This document shows, one piece after another, positions 29,511 through 38,172 of a stretch of 64,000 nt of DNA. This DNA is from Chitinophaga terrae (ex Kim and Jung 2007). GTDB lineage: Bacteria; Bacteroidota; Bacteroidia; Chitinophagales; Chitinophagaceae. How positions within the stretch are numbered: position 1 is the stretch's first letter; the number at the start of each line of letters is the position of its first letter. The stretch spans positions 248,001 through 312,000 of the forward strand of contig NZ_FNRL01000004.1 in the NCBI RefSeq assembly GCF_900107795.1, written 5' to 3'. The notes beneath the pieces are model-generated. The model did no database searches. It had not been told where the DNA came from and saw nothing but the letters and a program-made list of their open reading frames with translations. The translations under genes and the position numbers were made by a program.

Positions 29511-29559
29511 TCATAACTATGCATATTCAACCGCTATAGTAGTTGACTGACAGCGGTAA

Positions 29560-29591
29560 AAAAGGCTCACAGGTAGCGCTGTGAGCCTTTT
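29560..29591. terminator. bidirectional terminator of PUL 1
   Basis: AAAAGGCTCACAG (29560-29572) and CTGTGAGCCTTTT (29579-29591) form a perfect 13-bp stem with a 6-base loop. It sits between the convergent GH97 and ceramidase-like genes and has an A-run on one side and U-rich ends on the other. Confidence 0.9.
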
Positions 29592-29596
29592 GCCAT

Positions 29597-30901
29597 TTAC
29601 AGGGAACTACGTATCAGCCCCGTGAGCTTATAATAGTTTTCCAGGTGTTTGGTCACTATCTGTTCCCCGGCTCCAACCTGTATCAGGTTATCGCCATCGG
29701 CTCCATAACCGCCAAGAGCGGCAGAACGCACATCGGGAATATAACCGGGCCATTTGCCCCCGCTCCACGAATAACCAAACATAAATCCATTCACCCCCGC
29801 CAGTTTCATCTTATCTTTCCAGTCGAGCTGGAACTGGACAAACATTTCTCCCGGGCATACGGCAACAGAAATATTGTTGTTGATGAGCATCGTGATCAGG
29901 TGTACATTGAAGATCCTTTTGCTGTCATATCTTCCTGTAAACTTCAAAGAATCTACCTTGTATCTGATATCCGTTTCCCCGGTTGCCGGCATGGAAATAT
30001 TCCTGGCCAGTTTTGTTACTTCCCAGGCCAGCAGCTCGCCCGTCCTTTCCATAGGCGCATAGTCTGTTTTCGTGGAAGTGTCGTCAGGCCCGCTTTTGCG
30101 GGGACTGATCATCAGCGACTCTACGTTTCCGCCGCCGCCGTTCACGAACAGGCAGGTCACTTTATCGCCAAAGCTGGCTTCCACTTTCCTGGAAGCTACG
30201 CCGGGGTAGTCGGCCGATACCTCGTAGTTAAAGCACACAATATCCGCATGCATGGCATAGTTCATTACAATGGCCTTAGGATTGTTTGCCAGGTCGGTGA
30301 TCTTGAGTACGCCCAGCTCCGGGTCTACAGGGCCAAATGGAATGCGTTCAGGATTTTCCCGCCTGTAATGATCGTCTGCGATCCAGGATTCGCGGGCTTT
30401 GCCATCTTCCCGCATTATCAGGCGGTTAAAGCCCAGTTGAGGGAAAGTGCTTTTTCCTGCGGCAATTTTCGCAGGGAACATGTTTGCCACGGCCTCTCCG
30501 ACCACTTTGATGATCTGCGCTTCATAATAGGGCTGGAACGGACTGCTTTCAGAAACATTGATCTTGTTGTCAACCATGGGAGCGGAGTGATTGTGAGAAG
30601 AACTGAGTATCACCCTGGCAATATTGAATTGCTGTTTGCATGCTTCTACAACCCGGTCGCTGGTAAAAATGGGCAGATCAAGGGACACAAAGGCCAGTCG
30701 CTGGCCTTGTACCTCCAACACCAGGCTCCTGGCATACACAGAATCGTGGATCTTCTGGTCTGTTTTGGGCGTGATGTTGATCTTGCCTGTACCGGCCATT
30801 AGTTTACCATTACCGGCAAAGGCCTGCTGAAGGGAAAGTGAGCACAATAGAATGCTGAGTAACGTTCTCATGGAACGCTTCGTGGAATTTAAAGCAATCA
30901 T
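29597..30901 (-). CDS. secreted neutral ceramidase-like protein (PF04734 type)
   Basis: 434 residues from the ATG at 30901; a second ATG at 30871 starts MRTLLSILLCSLSLQQAFAG and gives 424 residues, so the start is not settled. The frame upstream of both is unlikely to be coding. Metal-site patterns of neutral/alkaline ceramidases are present: SSHNHSAP (H103, H105), the Tyr/Glu-bearing VCPGEMFVQF and HADIVCFNYEVSADYPGVAS. The catalytic-serine motif GDVSPN reads GGNVES here, near residue 255, so classical ceramidase chemistry is doubtful. The protein is also shorter than the family norm (about 640-760) and lacks the C-terminal Ig-like domain. It is secreted, at the boundary of PUL 1 and convergent with GH97. 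Confidence 0.75.
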   Translation of the reverse strand: MIALNSTKRSMRTLLSILLCSLSLQQAFAGNGKLMAGTGKINITPKTDQKIHDSVYARSLVLEVQGQRLAFVSLDLPIFTSDRVVEACKQQFNIARVILSSSHNHSAPMVDNKINVSESSPFQPYYEAQIIKVVGEAVANMFPAKIAAGKSTFPQLGFNRLIMREDGKARESWIADDHYRRENPERIPFGPVDPELGVLKITDLANNPKAIVMNYAMHADIVCFNYEVSADYPGVASRKVEASFGDKVTCLFVNGGGGNVESLMISPRKSGPDDTSTKTDYAPMERTGELLAWEVTKLARNISMPATGETDIRYKVDSLKFTGRYDSKRIFNVHLITMLINNNISVAVCPGEMFVQFQLDWKDKMKLAGVNGFMFGYSWSGGKWPGYIPDVRSAALGGYGADGDNLIQVGAGEQIVTKHLENYYKLTGLIRSSL

Positions 30902-31081
30902 TTTGAATGTATTTTCTTGTGAGATAAAAATAATCGGCAGGCCCGAGATAACCAGTGTTTTTTGAAGCAGGGAGAATATTGTACCAGGAATCAGGAAATT
31001 ATTATTACCATTTATACATTTTTTCTGCCGATAACAGCAGCAAATTCCTATTTTAAACCCTGCAAACAGACCAGGCAGCTT

Positions 31082-32248
31082 ATGGATGGGATCAGCGAAA
31101 ATGACAGCAGCATTGTACGATTGAAAGAAATAGCCTTCTCCTGCTTTAAACTGGGCGTTATCGGGTTTGGCGGCATCGCAGGCATGGTGGCTACAATAGA
31201 AAATGAAATGGTGGTCAGGAGACGATGGATCGATCACCAGCATTTCACCGATATTTTAAGCACTTCCTATATCATTCCCGGACCTAATGCAGTAGAGATC
31301 ATCATGCACTGCGGGAAGGAGCGGGGAGGGCGTTTGGGCCTCATAGTGGCGGGCGTTTGTTATATCCTGCCTGCAATGATCATCTGCCTGTTATTCGGTT
31401 ATTTCTACCGGCAATACAGCGCAATCCCCGACGTACAGGATTTTATTTTCGGTATCCGGCCGGCAACAACCGCACTGGTGATCGGCGCTGTGATCCGTCT
31501 TACAAACAATACCATCAGGTCTAATGTGGTTTTGATCATTCTCTGCATCGCAGTGCTGGCCGGCTCCCTGTACGGGATCAACGAAATATACCTGATCCTG
31601 GCCGCCGGTTTAATAAACCTGGCCATAAGGGCAGGGAAAAGGGCAATGTCGCTGACCCTGGGGTTGGTTGCTTTGCCGGCCATTGAACAAACTGCTACCC
31701 AATATTCCAATTCCAAACTCTTTTTAATTTTTTTAAAAATCGGCGCTATTCTCTACGGCAGCGGCTATGTGCTTTTCGGGTATATGGATGAATCGCTGGT
31801 CCGGAACCAGCACTGGTTAACGAGGCAACAGCTGATAGATTCTATCGCCGTAGGACAAATAACTCCCGGCCCAATCCTTTCCAGCGCCACGTTTGCAGGT
31901 TTCCTCATCAATGGCGTAACAGGCGGCGTATTGGCTACAGTGGCCATTTTCCTGCCTTCTTTCTTCATTTCATTCTTCCTGCATAAAGTGGTCACCTGGG
32001 CAAGAGGAAGCAAACAGCTTAGGTACTTCCTCGATGGGCTCAGTGCCGCATCCATCTCTATCATTGCAGTAGTAGGCATTCATTTGCTGGGAGAAACATT
32101 CAAAAGTTACCAGGGCACTATCATATTAGCGATTTGCCTGTTGCTTGGTTTCTTCAGCAAAAAGATCAGCAGCCTGGTAATAATTTTAATCGGCAGCCTG
32201 GGCGGCTTCCTGGTATTGCACCTTACGCAGTGGCTGCACCTTGCCTGA
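31082..32248 (+). CDS. chrA: chromate transporter (ChrA-type) membrane protein
   Basis: 388 residues from the ATG at 31082; the longer frame from 30962 adds 40 residues overlapping the neighbour's promoter. Two homologous halves, each with about five to six membrane segments, are typical of long-chain ChrA. The first half has FGGIAGMVATIENEMVVRRRW and ILSTSYIIPGPNAVEIIMHCG; the second has LVRNQHWLTRQQLIDSIAVGQITPGPILSSATFAGF and LATVAIFLPSFF. ChrA proteins export chromate or take up related oxyanions. No reductase or sensor gene is nearby, so the natural ion is uncertain. Divergent from the ceramidase-like gene; the 180 bases between hold both promoters. Confidence 0.85.
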   Translation: MDGISENDSSIVRLKEIAFSCFKLGVIGFGGIAGMVATIENEMVVRRRWIDHQHFTDILSTSYIIPGPNAVEIIMHCGKERGGRLGLIVAGVCYILPAMIICLLFGYFYRQYSAIPDVQDFIFGIRPATTALVIGAVIRLTNNTIRSNVVLIILCIAVLAGSLYGINEIYLILAAGLINLAIRAGKRAMSLTLGLVALPAIEQTATQYSNSKLFLIFLKIGAILYGSGYVLFGYMDESLVRNQHWLTRQQLIDSIAVGQITPGPILSSATFAGFLINGVTGGVLATVAIFLPSFFISFFLHKVVTWARGSKQLRYFLDGLSAASISIIAVVGIHLLGETFKSYQGTIILAICLLLGFFSKKISSLVIILIGSLGGFLVLHLTQWLHLA

Positions 32249-32397
32249 CAAGGGCGATCAGCTGCTAAAAATGATTCAATTTGGATTTTTATTGAGACGT
32301 TTTAGCTAACACACTTGCATTGATTGCCAGAAATTTGTGTTCGTCTAACAGGGTGCAATTTCACGCTATAGTAATAAATTAAAACTGACAAAAAATT

Positions 32398-34878
32398 ATG
32401 ACAATGTTGGCTAATCGGTGTTGCAGGATGACCTTTATTCTTGTATGTTGTATCTTCCAGTCTGTGCTCCTCAGCGCACAGCAAAAAGCTCCCAGCTATC
32501 CGCTTGTTACGCACACTCCTTACTTCAGCATCTGGAGCAGTACAGATAAACTGAACGAATCTGTAACCCGGCACTGGACAGGAGCTAACCATTCGCTGGT
32601 TGGAATTATTAAAGTAGATGATACCTATTACCGTTTCCTCGGGAAAGAAACTGAAGAATTTGTAAGCATACTCCCTGCGGCAGATGAGCAGGTATATGAA
32701 GCGGCTTATACTTTCGACCAGCCGGCTGCCAACTGGTTTGAAACCGGGTTTAATGACGCCGGCTGGAAAACAGGTAAAGCGCCGTTTTCAGACGATTCCA
32801 AGGCGAACACTACCTGGAATACAGATGATCTCTGGGTACGCAGAACATTTAACCTGAACGAAGCAACGAAGTTCGATAATCTTTACCTGAGAATTAACCA
32901 CGACGATAATATTGAAATTTACCTGAACGGCAAACAGATCTATCGCAAGCAGGGTTGGGTAAATCATTATACCTACCTGCCGCTCGGCGAACAGTTGAAA
33001 GCTAACCTGAAGGCCGGCAAAAATGTACTGGCTTTCCACGTACATAACAGCGCAGGCGGCAGGTTCCTGGATGCAGGTATCTCCAGGCTGCTGGAAAGCG
33101 ACGATAGCAAACTGATCAAAACTGCCGTACAAAAAGATGTGGAGATCAAAGCAATGGAAACCGTCTACCACTTTACCTGCGGAAACGCGGACCTGGATCT
33201 GACCTTTACTTCTCCTTTGCTGATAAAAGACCTGGCTTTAATGTCAACACCTGTTTCTTATGTGACTTACGAGGTGAGAGCTAACGACGGCAATAAACAT
33301 GCAGTATCCGTATTGCTGACTGCCAATTCAGAAATCGCCACCAACATGCCTGCTGAAGAAGTAACGGCAGAAGCGAATGCCAGCGGCAGCCTGAAATTGC
33401 TGAAAACCGGCACTGTTGCACAACCGGTGCTGGAAAAGAAAGGAGACGATATCCGTATCGATTGGGGGTACCTGTATATAGGCGCTTCAAAAGATAATGC
33501 ACAACAATATATTTCTTCCGATGAAAAGAGCGGTATTCACCAGTTCCTTTCCGGTCAATTCCAGGGCCCAGCTACTACCAGGGGAAAACGCCTGAACCTG
33601 AACACAGTGGTATCCTTTGGCCAGGTAGGCAATGAAGCTGTGAAGAAATTTATGTTGCTGGGATACGACGAAGTATATGCTATCCAGTATTTTCATACTA
33701 ATCTCCGCCCCTGGTGGAATAAGAACGGCAACCAGCGTTTTGATGCGTTGATGAACAAGATGGCTGCCGGCTATAAAGAAGTGATGGTTAAAGTGAAGAG
33801 CTTCCAGGATGTTGTTTACAACGATGCACTGAAAGCCGGAGGAAAAGAATATGCAGACCTCTGCAAACTGGTTTACCGCCAGAGCATAGCTGCCCATGCT
33901 TTAGTGGAAAGCCCGCAAAAAGAACTGCTCTTCTTATCCAAAGAGAACTTCAGTAACGGTTGCATCGCCACTGTAGACCTGACCTATCCTTCAGCGCCGT
34001 TGTACATTGCTTATAACCCTGAGCTGGAAAAAGGTATGATGAACGGCATCTTCTATTACAGCGAAAGCGGTAAATGGACCAAGCCTTTTGCAGCGCACGA
34101 CCTGGGAACATATCCTATTGCCAATGGCCAGGTATATGGAGAAGATATGCCGGTAGAAGAAGCAGGAAATATGCTTATCTTAACCGCAGCTATCGCCAAG
34201 GCGGAAGGCAATGCCAACTATGCCCGCAAACATTGGCCTGTACTTACAACCTGGGCTAAATACCTCGAAAAGGAAGGATTTAATCCGGCCAACCAGTTAT
34301 GTACAGACGACTTTGCAGGTCACCTCGCCGGGAACGTTAATCTCTCCGCCAAAGCTATCATGGCGCTGAGAAGCTACGCTTTCCTCGCAGAAAAACTGGG
34401 CGAAAAGAAAGAAGCGGCTTATTACCTCGATCGCAGCAAAACAATGGTACAGGACTGGATAAAACTGGCAGACGATGGCGATCACTACGCCCTGTCGTTC
34501 GATAAAAAGGACACCTGGAGCCAGAAATACAACCTCGTATGGGACAAAGTGCTGAACTTTAACATCTTCCCTGCAAGCGTATTTAACAAAGAGATCAGCT
34601 ATTATCTTACCAAACAACTGCCTTATGGCCTGCCGCTGGATTCACGTAAAACATATACGAAATCTGACTGGATCATGTGGACGGCGGTAATGGCAAATAA
34701 CAAAGCTGATTTCGAAAAATTCATCCTGCCGCTTCATAAGTATATGTCTGAAACCCCAAGCAGGGTACCGATGAGCGACTGGCACGAAACAACAAACGGC
34801 GAGCAAACCGGCTTCCAGGCAAGAAGCGTGGTAGGCGGTTACTTTATGAAAGTGTTGAACGATAAACTGAATAAATAG
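32398..34878 (+). CDS. glutaminase A-like protein (DUF4964/DUF5127/DUF4965/DUF1793)
   Basis: 826 residues with a signal peptide; alternative ATGs at 32404 and 32428 begin just before the hydrophobic core (MTFILVCCIFQSVLLSAQ), so the start may be shorter. Order of domains: DUF4964-like start (PSYPLVTHTPYFSIWSSTDK), an inserted beta-sandwich at about 95-215 resembling the GH2 sugar-binding jelly roll (WFETGFNDAGWKTGKAPF ... WVRRTFNL ... LNGKQIYRKQ), DUF5127, DUF4965 (KAGGKEYADLCKLVYRQS, KENFSNGCIATVDLTYPSAP) and DUF1793 (LCTDDFAGHLAGNVNLSAKAIMAL). Families of this build include fungal glutaminase A, but many bacterial ones sit in PULs and probably act on glycans. Upstream of the GH92 gene, same direction. 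Confidence 0.85.
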   Translation: MTMLANRCCRMTFILVCCIFQSVLLSAQQKAPSYPLVTHTPYFSIWSSTDKLNESVTRHWTGANHSLVGIIKVDDTYYRFLGKETEEFVSILPAADEQVYEAAYTFDQPAANWFETGFNDAGWKTGKAPFSDDSKANTTWNTDDLWVRRTFNLNEATKFDNLYLRINHDDNIEIYLNGKQIYRKQGWVNHYTYLPLGEQLKANLKAGKNVLAFHVHNSAGGRFLDAGISRLLESDDSKLIKTAVQKDVEIKAMETVYHFTCGNADLDLTFTSPLLIKDLALMSTPVSYVTYEVRANDGNKHAVSVLLTANSEIATNMPAEEVTAEANASGSLKLLKTGTVAQPVLEKKGDDIRIDWGYLYIGASKDNAQQYISSDEKSGIHQFLSGQFQGPATTRGKRLNLNTVVSFGQVGNEAVKKFMLLGYDEVYAIQYFHTNLRPWWNKNGNQRFDALMNKMAAGYKEVMVKVKSFQDVVYNDALKAGGKEYADLCKLVYRQSIAAHALVESPQKELLFLSKENFSNGCIATVDLTYPSAPLYIAYNPELEKGMMNGIFYYSESGKWTKPFAAHDLGTYPIANGQVYGEDMPVEEAGNMLILTAAIAKAEGNANYARKHWPVLTTWAKYLEKEGFNPANQLCTDDFAGHLAGNVNLSAKAIMALRSYAFLAEKLGEKKEAAYYLDRSKTMVQDWIKLADDGDHYALSFDKKDTWSQKYNLVWDKVLNFNIFPASVFNKEISYYLTKQLPYGLPLDSRKTYTKSDWIMWTAVMANNKADFEKFILPLHKYMSETPSRVPMSDWHETTNGEQTGFQARSVVGGYFMKVLNDKLNK

Positions 34879-34917
34879 TATATCAGTATAAAGAGAAAAA
34901 AGGCGGTTGACCTGGTA

Positions 34918-34925
34918 TATATTTG
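34918..34925 (+). promoter_or_regulatory. -7 box (TATATTTG) upstream of the GH92 gene
   Basis: A full match to TAnnTTTG, 76 bases before the GH92 start codon, in the 123-base gap after the DUF4965 gene. No matching -33 TTG is present at the usual distance. It suggests that the GH92 gene has its own promoter. Confidence 0.4.
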
Positions 34926-35001
34926 TCCTTCGGGGCAATCATATTCCGGTCACCCGCTTTATGCATTCTTAGTTAAACCAACACCTATACGACTGGTTGT
35001 T

Positions 35002-37269
35002 ATGAAAAAACGATTATTTATAGCGCTTGCTATCCAGTTGGCTGTATCCAATGCCTACAGTCAGCGTACTGCGCTTGCAGACTATGTAAACACCCTGCAG
35101 GGCACCAATTCCAGCCATGAACTTACCAGGGGCAATACCTATCCGACTACTGCTTTACCCTTCGGGATGCATACCTGGACTCCCCAAACCGGCAATAATG
35201 GCGATGGCTGGAAATACCAGTATCACAAAAAAAGCATCCGTGGATTTCAGCAGGCGCATCAGTGCAGCTCCTGGTCTAACGACTACGCGGTATTTTCGCT
35301 CATGCCGGTGATAGACCAGCTTACCGTTAACGAAAATGAAAGAGCTACTGCCTTCGAACATACGAACGAAATTGCAAAGCCTTATTACTACAAAGTAACG
35401 CTCAATAACAATATCACTACCGAAATGGCGCCTTCAGAAAGAGGAGCGCATCTCCGGTTCTCCTTTCCCAAAGGACATAAGGCATTCCTGGTGCTGGACG
35501 GCTATACAGGCTTAAGCGGGGTGAAGATACATCCCGCAGAAAAGATGATCACGGGGTTTGTAAACAATGGAAGAGGATTCCAGAAGGGATGGAAAAGCCA
35601 TTTTGTGATCATGTTCGATACGCCGTTCTACGCTTACGGAACCTGGCAGAACACTGATAACAAAGTAGAAGCAGGCAAGAATGAAATAGAGGGAAAAGGG
35701 GCAGGCATCTACCTCGAGTTTAAAGATGGAGCAGTGGTACAGGCAAAAACCGCTTCTTCCTATATCAGCGACGAACAGGCGAAGCTGAACCTGCATCGGG
35801 AGCTGGGCGCACATAAAACATTGGAACAAACCAAAGCAGCAGCTAAGAACACCTGGAACGATCACCTGTCTAAAATATTGGTAGAAGGCGGATCGGAAGA
35901 AGATAAAGCCACCTTTTATTCCTGCTTTTTCAGGGCCAGCCTGTTCTCCAGGAAATTTTATGAACTGGACAAGAATGGGAAACCTTACTATTTCAGCCCT
36001 TACGACGGTACTGTACACGATGGCTATATGTTCACCGACACCGGTTTCTGGGATACCTTCAGGGCGCAGTTCCCGCTGAATGCGCTCCTGTACCCGCAGA
36101 TGCACGGCCGTTACATGCAGGCCCTGCTGGATGCGAACAAACAATGCGGATGGTTGCCTTCCTGGTCTTTCCCTAACGAACAGGGAAGTATGATAGGCAA
36201 TCATGCCATCTCGCTGCTCTCTGATGCCTGGGCTAAAGGAATAAGGACCTTCGACCCGGCTGCAGCCCTGGAAGCATACCATCACGAAGCTAACAATAAA
36301 GGTCCGTGGGGCCCTGCCAACGGGAGGGACGGATATGTTGAATATAACCGTTTGGGTTATGTTCCTTACCCGCGTATCCGTGAAGCGACCGCTAAAACAC
36401 TGGAATACGCCTACGATGATTTCTGCGCCTGGAAACTGGCATCGGAAACGCACCAGGAAAAATATCTCAAAGAATGGGAGCAGCGGATGTACAATTATCG
36501 CAACGTATTCGACAGCGCTACCGGCTTTATGCGGGGAAAAGATGAAAACGGCAACTGGTTGAAGAACTTCGACCCGGTAGAATGGGGAGGACCTTTTACC
36601 GAGGGCAATGCCTGGCATTGGGTATGGTCGGTATTCCACGATATCAACGGCCTGAAAAAAATGCTGGGAGGCGACGAGGCTTTCTGCGCCAAGCTGGATG
36701 CGGTATTTACGGAACCCAATACCGTGAAGGTTGGCACTTACGGCGGCATGATCCATGAAATGACGGAAATGGTAATGGCCAATATGGGACAATACGCCCA
36801 TGGCAATCAACCTATCCAGCATATGGTATATCTCTACAACTATGGCAAACAACCATGGAAAAGCCAGTATCACGCCAGGGAAGTAATGCGCAGGTTATAT
36901 AATGCAACAGAAAACGGGTACCCCGGGGATGAAGACCAGGGACAAACTTCTTCCTGGTACGTATTAAGCGCGCTGGGTTTCTACAGCGTATGCCCCGGAA
37001 CGAACGAATACGTGATGGGCAGCCCGCTTTTCAATAAGATCACCATTACACAGGAAAATGGTAAGAAATTCGTTATAACCGCTAAAAACAATTCTCCTGA
37101 AAACGTATATACTCACAATGCCATGTTAAACGGCAAACCGTATACAAAAACATTCATCACCTACCAGGACATTGCAGCCGGAGGAAACCTGTCGTTCGAC
37201 ATGAAAAAGACGCCCGACACGGGTAGAAAACTGCAGGCCGCCGATCTCCCTTATTCTGTTTCAAAATAA
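35002..37269 (+). CDS. GH92 alpha-mannosidase
   Basis: 755 residues with a signal peptide (MKKRLFIALAIQLAVSNAYSQ). The N-terminal beta-sandwich domain (about 25-270) has DYVNTLQGTNSSHELTRGN and TTALPFGMHTWTPQTGN; the (alpha/alpha)6 catalytic domain has DTFRAQFPLNALL, GPFTEGNAWHWVWSVFHD, YGGMIHEMTEMVMANMGQYAHGNQPIQHM and GDEDQGQTSSWYVLSALGFYSVCPG. E534 (in TEGNAW) and D643/D645 (in GDED) are 109 residues or so apart, the spacing recalled for the acid and base residues (E533, D642/D644) of BT3990. GH92 enzymes are calcium-dependent exo-alpha-mannosidases acting in the periplasm on N-glycan or yeast mannan branches. It points PUL 2 towards alpha-mannose substrates. Confidence 0.95.
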   Translation: MKKRLFIALAIQLAVSNAYSQRTALADYVNTLQGTNSSHELTRGNTYPTTALPFGMHTWTPQTGNNGDGWKYQYHKKSIRGFQQAHQCSSWSNDYAVFSLMPVIDQLTVNENERATAFEHTNEIAKPYYYKVTLNNNITTEMAPSERGAHLRFSFPKGHKAFLVLDGYTGLSGVKIHPAEKMITGFVNNGRGFQKGWKSHFVIMFDTPFYAYGTWQNTDNKVEAGKNEIEGKGAGIYLEFKDGAVVQAKTASSYISDEQAKLNLHRELGAHKTLEQTKAAAKNTWNDHLSKILVEGGSEEDKATFYSCFFRASLFSRKFYELDKNGKPYYFSPYDGTVHDGYMFTDTGFWDTFRAQFPLNALLYPQMHGRYMQALLDANKQCGWLPSWSFPNEQGSMIGNHAISLLSDAWAKGIRTFDPAAALEAYHHEANNKGPWGPANGRDGYVEYNRLGYVPYPRIREATAKTLEYAYDDFCAWKLASETHQEKYLKEWEQRMYNYRNVFDSATGFMRGKDENGNWLKNFDPVEWGGPFTEGNAWHWVWSVFHDINGLKKMLGGDEAFCAKLDAVFTEPNTVKVGTYGGMIHEMTEMVMANMGQYAHGNQPIQHMVYLYNYGKQPWKSQYHAREVMRRLYNATENGYPGDEDQGQTSSWYVLSALGFYSVCPGTNEYVMGSPLFNKITITQENGKKFVITAKNNSPENVYTHNAMLNGKPYTKTFITYQDIAAGGNLSFDMKKTPDTGRKLQAADLPYSVSK

Positions 37270-37275
37270 GGGAGA
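37245..37275 (+). terminator. hairpin spanning the GH92 stop codon
   Basis: TCTCCCTTATT (37245-37255) and AATAAGGGAGA (37265-37275) pair perfectly over 11 bp with a 9-base loop. The stop codon TAA (37267-37269) is inside the right arm. The tail ATTTGGTTGC is poor in U, so it may be an attenuator or mRNA 3' end protector rather than a full terminator. Confidence 0.5.
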
Positions 37276-37371
37276 ATTTGGTTGCAGGAATGTGTTTTAT
37301 TCTTTAAATTGTATCTCGCAGCTATACCTATTCGCCAAAACCTCTGTAGCAAAAAAATAATAAAGCACAAG

Positions 37372-38172
37372 ATGGAAGGGATCAGCCAAATTTTAAAGAA
37401 ACCCAAGTCAGGGATCCTGATCGCCGACGACAGCGATGATATCCTGGATTACCTCACCCACGATTTGAAAAAAGAATACATGGTATTTACCGCCAGGAAT
37501 GGGGAAGAAGCGCTTGCCATATTGCAGCAGGAGCTGATCCAGCTGGTAGTAAGCGATGTAATGATGCCCAAGGTAGATGGCTTTGAACTTTGTGAGAAGA
37601 TCAAACTGAACCTGGAGCTCAGTCATATTCCCGTGATCCTGTTAACGGCCAAGAACACCCTGCAGGACAGGATACATGGCCTGAAGGCCGGCGCTGATGC
37701 CTATATAGAAAAGCCATTCTCATTGGATCATTTATATGCGCAAATAGAAAACCTGCTTTCGGGCAGGTTGAAACTGAAGGAGTGTTATGCGCAATCGCCC
37801 GCCGTGCATATTAACAGCATCGCTCATTCCAAAATGGATGAAGCGTTCCTTGAAAAGCTGGTCGATACCATTCATGCACACCTGGACGAAACCCAGCTGG
37901 ACGTGGAGCGGCTCAGCGTATTAATGAACATGAGCAAGCCTACGCTTTACCGCAAGATCAAATCAATATCAGATCTTTCGCCCCATGATATCATCAACCT
38001 GACGCGTTTGAAAAAGGCGGCGGATATGATCAATTCCGGCAACTTCAGGATCAACGAACTGGCAGAGGAAGCCGGCTACAACTCGCCCGGCCAGTTCAGG
38101 AGAAACTTCGTGAAATATTTTAAGATGTCGCCGTCCGAGTATATTGATAAATTAATGCGCGTTCACCAATAG
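37372..38172 (+). CDS. response regulator with REC and AraC-type DNA-binding domains
   Basis: 266 residues from the ATG at 37372; an upstream in-frame TTG at 37282 is unlikely. REC domain residues about 15-135: GILIADDSDDILDYL, phosphoacceptor D62 in VVSDVMMPKVDGFELC, LLTAKNT and KAGADAYIEKPF. The C-terminal half (about 165-262) is an AraC/XylS helix-turn-helix domain: LDVERLSVLMNMSKPTLYRKIKSI and INELAEEAGYNSPGQFRRNFVKYFKMSPSEYI. This is exactly the C-terminal portion of a hybrid two-component system, but as a separate protein. The sensor gene converges with it, stop codons touching at 38172/38173. It is the predicted activator of the TIG/NHL-SusC-SusD-DUF1735 operon. Confidence 0.93.
   Translation: MEGISQILKKPKSGILIADDSDDILDYLTHDLKKEYMVFTARNGEEALAILQQELIQLVVSDVMMPKVDGFELCEKIKLNLELSHIPVILLTAKNTLQDRIHGLKAGADAYIEKPFSLDHLYAQIENLLSGRLKLKECYAQSPAVHINSIAHSKMDEAFLEKLVDTIHAHLDETQLDVERLSVLMNMSKPTLYRKIKSISDLSPHDIINLTRLKKAADMINSGNFRINELAEEAGYNSPGQFRRNFVKYFKMSPSEYIDKLMRVHQ

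Noticed and set aside
29645..30802. A 385-codon plus-strand open frame inside the ceramidase-like gene
   Set aside because: It is antisense to the ceramidase-like gene, and shows no recognisable domain or signal peptide.
30902..31243. An extended N-terminus of 114 residues for the ceramidase-like protein
   Set aside because: A clear signal peptide begins at 30901 or 30871, and the upstream part runs into the start of the divergent chromate transporter gene.
35512..36873. A 453-codon open frame on the minus strand inside the GH92 gene
   Set aside because: It is fully antisense to a gene with intact GH92 motifs, has no sensible start or domain, and its composition is what is expected from the codon bias of the plus strand.
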